Part shown: piece by piece, positions 11,874-23,435 of the stretch
Position numbering within the stretch: position 1 is the first letter of the stretch
How the letters are laid out: every line of letters begins with the position of its first letter
Assembly (NCBI GenBank): GCA_003342895.1
Contig: PTFA01000081.1
Coordinates: 1,333,397-1,397,396 of the forward strand
Direction of reading: 5' to 3'
From: Casuarius casuarius
Lineage: Eukaryota; Chordata; Aves; Casuariiformes; Casuariidae
DNA: 64,000 nucleotides
Position numbers and translations under genes: made by a program
The notes under the pieces: generated by a model
Databases searched by the model: none
The model's input: only the letters and a program-made list of their open reading frames with translations
Told to the model about the DNA's origin: nothing

Positions 11874-12042
11874 GTTTAATAAGATTGCAGTTGGAGCACT
11901 GAAGGAAAGTATCTTCCGAAGCCTAAAGCACTTACAGGTACTGGATATTGAAGGGAACTTGGAATTCAGCAATACTTCAAAGAGTAAGGATGATTCAGAA
12001 GAGGAAATGGAAGATGAGGAAGAGGAAGAAGAACTGAGATAA
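11874..12042 (+). CDS. PODN: PODN terminal coding exon with acidic tail and stop
   Basis: The first base completes a split arginine codon. The translation then reads [19 protein letters not shown] followed by [12 protein letters not shown], the last leucine-rich repeat. It ends in a tail rich in Asp and Glu (13 acidic residues in the last 19) before LR and a TAA stop at 12040-12042. Human podocan also ends in a glutamate-rich tail after [12 protein letters not shown], so the true C-terminus is reached. The tail here is shorter than the human one as I recall it. Acidic tails in this family may bind cations or basic matrix proteins, but that is not shown here. Confidence 0.95.
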
Positions 12043-12240
12043 AATGTGAACTCACACAAGCACATCACATGGAAGGTAACAACTGTGCTTTATTTAAATC
12101 ATGGATCCAATTCTCTGACCTTTGTGTAAATAATTCCAATTTGCAAGTATGATTGAAGGTATAAGATAACTCATAAAGAGACTCAAAACTTTTGCTAAAA
12201 CATGACCAGGAATGGTACAATCCAAAGGGTGGGAAAAAAA

Positions 12241-12252
12241 TGTGTGTGTGTT

Positions 12253-12285
<33 letters not shown>

Positions 12286-12300
12286 GTGTATATATATATA
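12241..12300. repeat. Compound (TG)n(TA)n microsatellite
   Basis: The tract is (TG)5 TT (TG)n followed by (TA)n with one TGTG interruption, then T and A runs. Its structure, TG passing into TA, is the same as at 9410-9470. Confidence 0.9.
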
Positions 12301-12491
12301 TTTTAAAGGAAACTGTCAGTAGATGTCCGTATTTTATCAAAGACAATGGGTGGTTCATAGTGGCTTCTGCTTATAGGCAAATATAGCTGATAAATATGGA
12401 GGTCGTTATTTGCTAGTTCTGTTAACAAAAAAATGAAAAGGCACTTCGTGATATTTTTGAGCAACTAGTTTAAAACAAAAGCAAAGCAAAG

Positions 12492-12497
12492 AATAAA
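12492..12497 (+). terminator. PODN: Candidate PODN polyadenylation signal
   Basis: This is a perfect AATAAA hexamer 450 bases after the PODN stop codon, the first on this strand after the stop. The downstream sequence (gagagtgcactgatgc) is only weakly G/T-rich. The true site could lie further downstream, for example at an AATAAA at 14500-14505. Confidence 0.35.
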
Positions 12498-13878
12498 CTG
12501 GAGAGTGCACTGATGCAGAAGACATATAGGCTGAAAATGAGTTAAAAGAATTAGACAAATTAAAGAAAATAGGTCCATCAGTGTCTGTTAAACTTGGCAT
12601 TAAGATACTTCCTCTGTCTCAAGCAGTCCTTAAATCACGGACTACTAGGAGTGTAAAGAGCTTGGCATATTTCTTAAGGAAAGAATATCCACTTCAGATC
12701 ACTTCTGGAGACTGTATGCAGGGCTAGATGAATGCCTGCTCTGGGATGGCCATGCTTACGTTCTCACAACAGCCTGTGCTTTTCCGCTTTCCCTATTGAT
12801 AGATCTTGGTGAAGGACAACTGCTCACTTCATCCAGATTCACTGAAAAGCCTCTGGCCAATTACAGATTGTTTTGGCTGCTGACTGTGTCTGATTCCAGA
12901 TTGGTAATCCTGAAATTAAGATCTCAGTAACCAATCTGCCTAGCCACTTGCTCTCTCTACTTGAACCTCTTTGTCTTTTCAACTGCAGAAGAAAAGACGG
13001 AGGCAAAACAGTGTTTGAAGAATGTGGATTTTTGTTTGCTCTGCAGTACGCATCTCTTAAAAGAAGCATTTTATACGCAAGAAAGATGATGAGGTTCAAG
13101 ACACTATACTCTACTTCTGGAGAGCTGAACTCCAAGAATTGAGAAGAAATGTTTAATTTTGTCCCTAATCAATGTTTTGTCATGGAGAATGACACAAAAC
13201 AGTGCTAGGAATAGTCCTAATACACTGAAAAGAAGTTGGATCTTGAAAAGGGCAGAAGCTACTTGGAAAGCCAAACATTAGACCTCCTGCCTGTGCTATG
13301 TCAAAACTTTGTGAGAAAACAAGTAATTTGTATCTACTAACTTAGAGTACATTTAACTTCCGAATCCACACATCTCCGTTTTGGTCTGAGGCACGTGTGA
13401 CTTGTCAGCAGCTAGTAAGTTTAGCATAATTTGAATCCTATATTCTATTATGTAACTAATCTTGNTTTTCTGATGTTTTGCAGGAAAGCATATGGAAAAT
13501 TACATATATTTCTATGTGTATATATCTATATAGATATACAGAGAACACTTAGCAAAACGTGCAATGAATTACACAGAAACTGTTGTGGCGCTGTTCCAGG
13601 CTCGTGGAAGACAGCATGTTACAGTGCCTTATTCAGGGAGAGACCCTGAATGCCGTTCCAAAGCTTCCAAATCATCTTACTCGAGACCCAGGATCATAAG
13701 GGATTGCTCTGGAACTCACAAAAGCTGGCTTTTGTTTCTTCTGTTTCTCTTCCTTCACTGTTACCATCTGTAATAACAATATGGGACTGTTTTGAACACA
13801 TGCCTTCAAATACTGTCTTTGTCACTCCATTTTAAGTGAACCGTGTATATGCTTCTTTTCTCTTTTCCCAATCCAAAG

Positions 13879-14036
13879 AAGCTGTTATTGATCAGGCAAG
13901 ATGGATATTTGCGGTAGTTTCATGTGTGGAGCAGTATATGAGGCATTTTGGTCATCAAGCAGCAGTAACCACCACCACTGTGGATGAACCCATTCCTCTG
14001 TTAGAACAATGTGTATATTTGGATGAGAAAAACAAA
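13879..14036 (+). other. Unassigned exon-like open segment
   Basis: An open segment of two bases plus 52 codons lies between a pyrimidine-rich acceptor (tctcttttcccaatccaaag) and a strong donor (AAA|GTAAGG). The surrounding frame is open from an ATG at 13836 to a stop at 14099. The translation includes the phrases IDQARWIFAVVSCVEQYM, PIPLLEQCVYLDEKN and a run of four threonines. I recognise no family, and no partner exon could be assigned on either side. It may be a chance open frame, a relic of a processed or decayed gene, or an exon of an unrecognised transcript between PODN and SLC1A7. No function is assigned. Confidence 0.25.
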
Positions 14037-16180
14037 GTAAGGCTGGATCCCGTAATATTTTATTCCTACTGCCAAGCTTGCAGTATATGCCTATTTTAGA
14101 AAGGTTTTAAGATAAAACAATTGTGAATATATAAAAAGAACTGTATGTCTGCCTTCCAGAGCTTTGGTANAGTTTCTGTCTCGCTGTTGTTTGTCCATGT
14201 GACAGCTGTATGAGTATCTCTGAAAATATGTCCAGAAGACTGAGTAACAGTATGCAGTACAATATATACAGTAGAATTTTTCACATATTGTATATCATCC
14301 ATGTTAAGAGTCAGAAGTGAGACTAACGAAGCAAAAGAGATAAGTGAATGTGTCAGTGTCTTAGGAGAAAACTGTTAAGCATCGAGAGAAGTTTCCGTGT
14401 TTGGTTCAAGTCGGGAGACAGTGCCTGCTGTCTCACTCTCTTGCAGCCTCTCCTGTTTTGTGACGTTGAGTATTATCAGCTCCTGTTGAAATCATGGAAA
14501 ATAAAGAAACCAAGGAAAAGCAGAAAACTTTTAGAGGTACCTGGACTGCAAGGTTCCTATTTGATTATAATTTTCTTCATCTGAGCCAGCTAATCAGTTT
14601 GAGGAAATGGTTTATTCTTATGAGAATTTCTGGTTGAACACATGTTGTTTTGCATACTGTATTCCAGGATTTACTTGCAGACATAGTTGGCTTAATTTTT
14701 CACCAGCTGTTTTTCTTGCTGGAGAAGATCTAGTTCCACACTCTCCCTTTTGGTTTCCATAGCACATAACAGCAATTTCAAGTTGCCAGTTCCCAACTTA
14801 GCCAATTCAACGCGGTCACGGCTCATAGAAGGAAAGGTTACTTCCTGAACAAAACAAAAGCCTAGCCCTAAATAATTACAAGAAAACACATTTTTGAATA
14901 CCAGGTGTGTAGCTGAGTGATAAAATACCCTTCCAGCTGACCTTTGGAATAGATTTGTGTGTAAAATGTTTACAGAANATGGCTTAAATCAATTATCTCA
15001 TCCCCGGCAAACCCCGGTGGCAGCTTTGCCAGTCTTCAGTGAAACAACCCAACTCCTTGTATTCTGAAATAAGTTGAGAATTTGTAGATTGTACACTTTT
15101 ATACACAACCCTTTGATTATCTTTAAATTTGAGTCTCTTACACTGTGATCTCAGGAGAAGTCAGATGCCCCAGACTCCCCGCGAATTGCTTGAGAGCCTG
15201 GTGTGTTGGATGCTGCTCAGGCNCCTTTAAGCACCTTGTAGAATCAGGCCCAAAATTTCAAGGTCATATTTACAGCATCAAACTTCTTAGGCAACTGTCA
15301 GCCGTTGTCAAAGGAGGCTCGTCTGCAAGGACTCACCTTCAACTGACTAAAGTGNGTCCTGTAGACCTGTACAATATGAAGCAATTTCAGTGAAATCTAA
15401 GGAACTCTTTTCTGTTTTTATCAAAATACCTGCATTTTGAATGTGTCCTTTAAAGGGGATGGGTCCCACCAAAAAAAAAGAGACGCCACCCCACCCCAAA
15501 TGAAAGCCTCAGAACGACCCATCTTTTGATCATCCTGTAAGAGGATGGTGAAGGAGAACCACAGGCTTGATTCCTCGTTTTTCTTTATCTGGTATCACTA
15601 GCACCTATGCAAACTGGACGTGAAACGGTCAAACCAAAGTGCTAGGGTTTGCTTCTTCCTTTCACAGTGATAATGAGGATCCATGAAAGGCGATGGGGAG
15701 AGTCAGAAGTCCACAGGACTAAGCCCACATTTCTCCTTGCCGCAGATAGTGCCTGTAAGCCAACCCAGGCCTTCAGAGGAGCAGGGCCCGGGACAGGGGC
15801 TTTTCTTATTCNCTTTATTGAAAATGAGGAGACCTGGGAAGTTGGCCGCTCCTGAGACCGAGGTGGGCCAGAGAGAGACAACATAGCCATCGTTTCCGTT
15901 TAACTTTCTTCCTGTCAATTGCTCNGGTTTGGGGAAAAGAAGAAGAGAAAGCTACTAATACTTAGATACCTGTAAGTGAAAACGTCAAGTCTAAAATACC
16001 CAGTTGGCAATTTTATTTCTAAGTACACATTTGCACGTGAATGGTGTTCATGCAGACTGACATATCAGAGTTTGTTTCTTCAACACAGCAAATACTGCAC
16101 AAAAGAGGGAAAACTGGAATTTTTTTGAGCTCAGATACAATTTTTCACTGCAACAAGGGCGCAGATGNGGCGCCTAAGCT
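14037..16180. other. Intergenic, no feature recognised
   Basis: No spliced coding structure was recognised. The open stretches at 14348-14584, 15145-15393 and 15642-15918 lack any known motif and overlap on both strands. The phrase 'agaatcaggcccaaa' near 15240 resembles tails of old dispersed repeats, but this is not firm. Confidence 0.6.
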
Positions 16181-16960
16181 GTGAAGGGCTCAGTGGATGC
16201 CCAAAATAGCTTTTATTCCAGGTTCAGCTCCTGAACCTCGTGGGACAGTGCCCCGAGCGCTGGTGCTCTGCCGCTGCTCCGGGCGCCCCGTCCCCACGTC
16301 TCTGCCAGGTGACCCGGGGACTTGGTATTTGGGAGCTTGTGGGAAAAAATAATGCAGGATAATTGCATTTTTGCATTTTCCCCTGAGGTTTGAGGGTCTG
16401 CTGGGCACAGCCTGGCGGCTGCCCTGGGGGAAACGAGGTTGTGGTGTTGGCCCCAGAGGGCCTTGCTGCCNGGCCCTGCGGCAGTGTCCTTCCCCAGCTG
16501 GAATATTTGGGGTTTAAGGTAAAGTAGAAGCTTTCCACAAAAAAAGGAGATGCTCTTCTAAGGAGAAGTGAGTTTGGGGAAATCCCGGGCTCGGCAGGGG
16601 AATCTGCAGCAGCCCCCAACAAACCCATCGTTGCTGGTGCCGGGGAGTGACACGGCATCTCAGCAGCCCGGCTTTGCCCAGGTCCTCTGCAGGGTGCGGA
16701 GAGAGCGACCACCCTCCTCCTCGTCCGAAAGAAAAGCTGCTTTGGGGACTTGGAGGATTTCTTCTCCTTTCTTGGAGACAGCAGAAAGAAATTTTATGGG
16801 TAGCCACCTGCCTCATTAAACTGCCTTTCTGCTCCNTTACTTCCTCCTGCAGCTTTGCTAGACAAGCTTCAAGATGGAGCAAGTTTTGTCTGCCACGATG
16901 GGCTCTTCTTCACTTGTGCCCGGTGGCTGCAGGGGCAGCGTCGGGGCTTCGTTCTCACTC
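16181..16960. other. CpG-enriched intergenic segment
   Basis: GC content rises sharply relative to the flanks. CpG dinucleotides cluster at about 16250-16320 (cgagcgctg, ccgctgctccgggcgccccg) and again at about 16585-16735. Overlapping open frames on both strands (the longest is 162 codons at 16224-16712, -) follow from the GC content, and no protein family is recognisable. This could be a small CpG island marking an unannotated promoter, or simply a GC-rich patch. It is not tied to either recognised gene. Confidence 0.35.
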
Positions 16961-19900
16961 GCTTTCAAAGTGCTTCCTGACGCTGGACAAGAGCTCGGTT
17001 TACCACATCACCGTGTTTACGAGATATTTTTCTTGATTTTGCTTCCAAAAAAAGTAAAAATTTACAATAATGCTTTTACATAATAATTTTCAGATACTGG
17101 TTTTGATGGGAAGCAGTCTCCCGGGAAACTTGCACGAGTCACTCGGTTTTGAGGCAACCTGCGTACGGCTAGGCCATCCAGAAGCAGCGGTGGTTAAGCA
17201 GAAAGCAGCCAGAAAGTTCATTACGGTGGACTGTTAATTGCTCTCACCCTATACTGTGACATTGGTGAGTCTTTTTGCTGGGTCTGGGAATAGTTATCCT
17301 GCAAACCAAAACATATTGAGGGTTTGTATAATATGAATTTATCCTTGTTTATCCCAGGCATTTCGTTTCTAACGGGATTAATTTATGGAGGCCAGTGTCA
17401 CTGCTTTATTACGTTGCTAATGTAAGAGCCGTGAGTAAATTCCCTGGAGAACTTGCTGTCCTTTAATGAGGAAAATCTTGGTGTGCCCTGCAGCTCTGAT
17501 TCATGCCGCTGCAAAGGCAGCCAGCTGCGAGAGGTACGCGGAGGCAGCGGGNAAGAAATGTGTTCTAATAATCGACTTTACGAAGTGTTTCCACAAAAAT
17601 GCTTCAGCAGTGTCCAAGGTCATTAAACAGTCTATCAGTAACGAAGTCCTTCCTTAAGCGGGTTTGAAGCAGGCTAGAGCAGTTTTAGCGGACAACTGAA
17701 CTGACTCGCTGAGTTTTCCCCGTGGTGATTCCAGAATCTGCTTTTAGCATATGATTATGATGCTGTCGGGAATCTTGGTTTTGATCAAAAATTCCAATTG
17801 ATTTACTATATTCTCAGCTCCGGTTGCAGACAAGGAACAAATACGAGTCTCGTGCTTTTATTCCTTAGGATATAATTGCATGTTGGTTGACAGTCCAAGA
17901 AATTTGTTTTCAAGTTTTTTTACCTAGGGTTTTTCTTTTCTANGGAATTAAAATTAGCTTTGGTTATTTATATAGCACTCCAGACCTCTCCCCTTGTTTG
18001 NGGTGATCCTCTCTACCAGCGCTATTAAACTCAACTGCAGCAGTAGGATAAAGCCCAAAACATTTTACTGATGTGTTAAAGATAGGGGAGTCCTCACTTG
18101 GGTGGTTCCCACCTGCTGTACAGAGAGGGTAGGACCAAAACCTCGGGGATGCTGATAACCCTCCAGTACCTTGTGTGCAATTTCTTCTGGAGCGTTGCAG
18201 ATAATCGGAGCAAAAAGTACAGTGAGAAACCTTCCTTTAGTCCTGAGCACAGCACCAGGGAGAAAACAACAGTCCGGGACAAGCCAAGTCGCCGTGGAAA
18301 ACCTATTGAGCAGAGGAGAGTGCCGAGACGTCCCTGCCGAGCTTTCTGCTAGAGCTAGGTCCAGCCACAGTTCTGGATGCAAAACCTCCTGTCCGTTTTG
18401 ACTCCTTTCTCCCCACACATTTGGTTGGGAAGAATTTCGTNTTGGAGAAATGCTTTATTCTATTTAAAAAAAATAGAGAAGATTGGATGATTTATTCTAA
18501 AACAATGAGAATCCTTTTACTGAGTAAACTATCAAAAAACTGTGGACTACACAAATCTCTGCACTTTGAGTTTGTTTGCAAGAAAATCCATGAAAAATAA
18601 AAGAACTATTTAGAGTATTTAAATGGAAAAGAAGATGGAAGATTAGAGNTGAAAATATTTAGTTTGACTTAGTCGTGTGTAATTTCCACGTGTTTAATAG
18701 GCTAGTGGTAAAACCCAGTAAAACCACCAGAAGCAGTGAAATCATAATGAAACATCTCAAGGTCAAGCTTTTTATTCTTTTGGTTTTGCCGTCTAGCCCA
18801 TACACTATTTGCAGCAGATGTAATGTGATATATCACTGAACAAAAACATTTCTTATTTTGCTTCCCCTGCTTTTTCCATCTTATTAAAATACCCTTCTTT
18901 GGGGGGGAAAAAAAGAAAGATTATATCCTTATTAGGAAAGTTCAAACGCAACGATTAACTACAGTAAGTTTCATGTGATGGGTTAGATTCTGGCTTGCAG
19001 TTAGTATTTGTGTGCAGACACTCAGAAACATGTATTTCATTCCTAAATGAAATGCAGATACCCGTTTGTGATGAAAGAAAACCGCTTTTAAAGAAGCAGC
19101 TGCCAAACTCTGAACCTTCCAGAAGAAAANCTCTCGTGGTGGTACCTGAAATGCAAAACCGATCAATCCTGAGCACATCTGTAATTCCCAGTGGCCCGGA
19201 AAGTCTAGGTTTTGTTATGATATTTAATCAAAAACACTTCAGCAGCAGCACTTGCTTGTCGTTGCGCGGGGCTCATGCCTCAGTGCTGGTTTGGAAGGCA
19301 GGACACGACGCTTTGCTACCAAATCTTCGTAGGAATACAGACGGGTTTCATCCTATCACAAATACGAGAAGCAGCGGCTCGCAGGCAGAAGCTGTGCGAG
19401 GAGAGGGCTGGCTTGCTCCACGCCTCGGCTCCCAGCTCTTGGTACCTTCGAGCCAGCAAGGACAGAAGAGGTTTGACTCTAATGTGAGGCAAGAGGTGGC
19501 TAAACACTCATCATCCCAGCTACCCCTAGCAATACTCACCATCTTGTCTTCCTGAAGCCGCCTTTATCCCTTCTCCAAAATACCACTCTCTCAGCAAGAG
19601 GCAGCTGTGTTTTAAGGCCTATAAAATATCTGAAATATTTTATAGTCACAGCTCTGCCAAACTCCTTCCCATTCCATGGAGAAGCAGCCGTTACTGATTT
19701 ATAAATGACGGAATCGGAGTTTCTGTCACTCACAACAGGGGCCTGGCGACTCCTGTGAATACTCCGGATAGTGATCCTGCGCTTGCAGGGAGATGGAAAT
19801 GGATAATCCAAGGTAATCATATCAGTCCCCATTAATGTGTTACGTAACAGTCTCAGTCTTTAACTGATTTATTCTTGCCATGCAACACCCTGTTGAATTA

Positions 19901-22900
19901 GAAAATGACTTTTTCTCTGTTTTAGATGAGAAACAAATCCTGCATTCTCGTGATCACTTGCCCACGATCGCATGGGAAGTCTGGAGCAGTGAATACTGAG
20001 TTGAACCAAATCAGGACCATCCTTCTAGTTTTATTGATCCCTTCCATTTCAGGTTATGTGGGACAAACCCTCTTATAAATTCCAGACGTATCAATCGTCA
20101 TGCCCAAAGCAGTTAGTGGGGAATGTAATTTTGAGCACATATTGCCTCCTTAATTGTTTGTGAAATCATAGGCTAAAGTGAGAAATTTAACATGCAGTTC
20201 ATTTACATCTCACCCTTAATGAATAGAGGCACTAAATTTGTCTGTTCTGTAGCCTCTTTTTTGGATGGTCCAAAGTCAGATTTTTTTTCCAACCATTAAT
20301 ATTGCAAAAAGATGTGCTCCACCACAGCAGGCTGGGTAGCAGTAGCATCCTTGTGGAAAAACCTACGCTGCTTTGTGTCCTCCCTGTATTTAGTCCTCAG
20401 CTGGAGGGCTGTGAGCCTGATCTCAGCCAGTTTAGTGCCTGGAGGGGAAAACCACCCATTCCTCATTGCTCCTGTGGCTGTAATGTAAAATAGCTGACTT
20501 GATGTAAAAATGCACCTAGCTTTGAGTGGAGGCACAGCCACAGGAGCACTTAGCATGTGCAAGGTCAAAGGCAGCCTGAGTTTTTCAGATTCAGTTCAGT
20601 TCCCAGGTTAGGCATTTTGCTTGCACACATAACCACCTTCTGCTAGTAGTTACCCTGTTTTTTACGGAAAGTAGAAAAGTCAGAGGTTGTTTCAAGGCTA
20701 TCCATCTGGCCGGCTGGCAGGCACTTCTGCTGTTGTTAAAAAGGGACTAAAATCAATGTTAACGTTTGTTGTAGAATTGAAAGAGAGAGCTCATCAGATG
20801 GTGGTATCAGTGCTGCTGCATTTTCTAAATTATAATTGCTTGTATAGCATGGGAGGAGTCTTTTTGTAGGACTTCATATTTCAGCTAATTATTTAGGTCA
20901 TCTTACTTGTGGTTGGGATAGATATTCAGGTGATACAAATAAGCCTAGCTGCAATTAAGCCAATTAAGTGTCATCAATTAAGAGTAGTTGAGAACATGAG
21001 CAACTGCATTAGTTCCATAAACTCGTGTACGTCAGGTTGGCTGTCAAAAGCTCTTGGGTGTTTCTTTGGCAGTCGGGGCAGCAGGATACCTCAGTGTCCC
21101 CTTCCCCCAGTGCTGGTTCTTGCACAAGGATCTGTTACAGCGGTTCAACACTTCAAAACTTCCTTGGCATTGGCAAAATCCTCAAGAGCCTGTTTTAAAT
21201 GTCTTTGGTGAGGTGTTATGCCACAGCAGCGGTGCAAATTAACCAACGTAAAGCTAGAGTCTCTGATAAGCACATTATTTCAGCTCATTTCTCATGTTAT
21301 TTCTGCCAGTGCGTACGATACCCTCCTTCTTAACCTCCTTCTCTCCCCACTCAGCACCCTCTGCTAGTGACTCTTGGGTATACTTTAAATAGCTAAATTT
21401 AAAGGCAACTTCAAAATACTGCTGAATGTTGCCAGTTAAGAAATGTTTTCTTTCCGCATATACTTGAATTTCTTCCATGCAGGCTGTTGTAATTAGCGAT
21501 TGACTTTTGGGTAAATGTTTTGAGAATATAAGGCTCGCATGCTCGCTTCGGTGCACTGAAAGGGGGAGAAACATTTACCAACACAAAACTTGCACCGTAA
21601 CTTAGTCAACAACTTCATTATTTTAGCGGGACAGGAGTGCAATGCGTAGCTGGAAAGCGTGAACAGATTCATGCATGCAGATGCGCTGAGGAACCCGTCG
21701 CTAGCCAAACTGCAGCATGCGTCAAGCTGACAACAAGCACNGTGAGACACGGCGAAGAGCTGACACAGGGAAAAGCTCACAGCCGGCATCGCTGTAACCT
21801 CAGCGCTTCCCTTCCCACGGCAGGGTTTTGGGCTCTTAGTGCAGTCAGCTGCTCCTGTCAAGGTCACGCTATGCTAAGCAGGGTATATTTACCAGAACGA
21901 GGGACTGAAGTGCTGTAATCCTCTAGTCAGCAGCATTTGATACTGCAAATGAGAGTGATCAGGTGAGAAACCGGCCCGCTGCCTTCCTCTCACCTGCTTC
22001 CCGTTGCAGCTGCAGCTGTGGTGTGAGGCCCTAGACAGCAGCGATGGAAAATAAACCTGCTCTGGAAGGAGGGTGGATCAGCAAAATGGGCCACACCAAG
22101 CAGCAGCTCCAAGCAACTGCAGTGTCTCCCTGAGGTAATGGTAAGTTATGGCTGGTGTAATTTTTAGGGTGAATGGGAGGTACATACTGGTATAAAAGCT
22201 GAGCTTTAAAGATGCCAGCAATGTAATGTTAAAAAAAAAAAAGCATTTCAACAGTCTATGAATAGGGTTTGGATGCAGAAGATTAATTTTAAAATACCTT
22301 TCCTGCCTGTTGACTCTGTTAAAATGTGTCATTACATGTGAGACTTCCCTATTCCCCACCCGCCAGATTGAGAGAGTATAAAGGGCAAAACTCGGTGTTG
22401 TTCATTATTGTGCGGGTCTCGTGCAGCACAGCTGGCTTCTTCCTCTGGCCTTTGATGTTTTATCTCATGAAGTTCACCTTGCAGAAGTTGAATAATTTCT
22501 TAGCACTGGATTAGGCTTAGATCGGTGTTCTGAGACACCACTAAGCTGCTATTCCTCAAAACTTCTGGAGAAAGTGTCAGTTCGGCTGTCAGCATTTGTT
22601 GTGGCTACGTTGTGGAGCAAAAAAAGGAGAATCTCTTGCACTAGGTCAAGGTTACGTGAGGAAAAAGATGCTTTTTGAAAAGCTTGTTTCGGAGGTGATT
22701 TCTGAGTTCTCAGATACAGCATCCTAGATGGGAAACTTGTCAACATACATCAGCCCTCCTTGCGCTTTACTGATGGGAGAGGTCCTGGGGGTGCGGAGCA
22801 GCCGTGTGCGCAGGATCATCCTGAAAGCAGGGCTCAAGTGTCAGGCTAGGTAAATGCCCCTGGGGAGCAGGCAAAAGGATTTGCACTTAGTGGTTAGGCA

Positions 22901-23414
22901 AAGGTTGCACGTGCCTGGAGGGGAGGATGGTGGGAAGGCTGGCAGCACTTTCCGCTTGGCAAACCAGGGCACCTTGGCATGGGACGTGGGCAGAGTCAAT
23001 GTGTGGAGATCCTGCCCTCTCTGCAAGCACCTGCGCTGTTTCCTCCCTGGCTGCTTGTTCTTGTCCCTGCGTCACCCCTTGGCACTTGAGGTGACACAAC
23101 TGGTTGTCACAACAAGAGAAATAGTCTGAACAGGCTCCCTCAAAGAAGGGTGAATATGCACATTGCAGTAAAACTGTTACCATGTGTGTGAAGCACGTCT
23201 ATTCCTGGCCAGTGCAGAAATTGTCTTCTGTCTGGGTTGTTTTTTCTATGGGAACAACATATTGTAGCACCAGCCACATATTATCTGGAACTGATATGCC
23301 ACAAGTAGCTAAATGTAACTGGCATGAACTAGCATGCAGTCTGTGTTCTCCTCACTTCCATTAGGCTTTTTGGTAGAGAAATAAGACAAGACTAATAGTA
23401 GAAGTGCACAGCCA
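16961..23414. other. Intergenic, mostly featureless
   Basis: No gene was recognised. The longest open frame, 186 codons at 18995-19555 (+), contains one ambiguous base and no known motif. A perfect 15-base inverted repeat with a 52-base spacer lies at 20467-20548. A second moderately CpG-rich patch lies at about 19340-19450. Other open stretches are short and overlap on both strands. Confidence 0.6.
20467..20548. repeat. 15-base perfect inverted repeat
   Basis: The arms TGCTCCTGTGGCTGT (20467-20481) and ACAGCCACAGGAGCA (20534-20548) are exact reverse complements separated by 52 bases. Pairing does not extend past either end. It could fold as a hairpin or be the stub of an inverted duplication. 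Confidence 0.75.
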
Positions 23415-23435
23415 GCCTGTTTTTGCAATGGCAAG

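Larger units (their letters stand above)
1907..12042 (+). other. PODN: PODN gene, 3' part (five coding exons; 5' exons outside window)
   Basis: Five exons at 1907-2063, 4127-4242, 5857-6514, 9657-9805 and 11874-12042 join in one frame to give 415 residues and a stop. All have AG acceptors, and all internal ends have GT donors. The product is a run of leucine-rich repeats of alternating length followed by an acidic tail. This matches podocan, a secreted class V small leucine-rich proteoglycan of the extracellular matrix. Human podocan is about 610 residues, so roughly the N-terminal third (signal peptide, cysteine cluster, first repeats) lies before base 1. Diagnostic stretches shared with podocan are [41 protein letters not shown] and [12 protein letters not shown]. 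The neighbour SLC1A7 is also the human neighbour. The paralogue PODNL1 is the main alternative, but the synteny and acidic C-terminus favour PODN. Confidence 0.93.
12043..13878. other. PODN 3' UTR and flank, extent uncertain
   Basis: The 3' UTR of PODN begins here, but its end cannot be fixed. A canonical AATAAA lies at 12492-12497. A donor-like GGAAG|GTAAC at 12075/12076, 33 bases after the stop codon, could splice to an acceptor-like caactgcag ending at 12988. This would give a UTR intron. The segment also holds a TG/TA microsatellite (12241-12300) and an 18-base TA-rich palindrome near 13525. No coding gene was recognised. Confidence 0.5.

Noticed and set aside
16224..16882. Open frames of 162, 129 and 122 codons
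   Set aside because: They overlap on both strands in GC-rich DNA where stops are rare, and no family or splice structure could be recognised.
18065..18418. 117-codon frame on the - strand with overlapping + strand frames
   Set aside because: Several frames of similar length overlap on both strands, which is typical of chance open frames.
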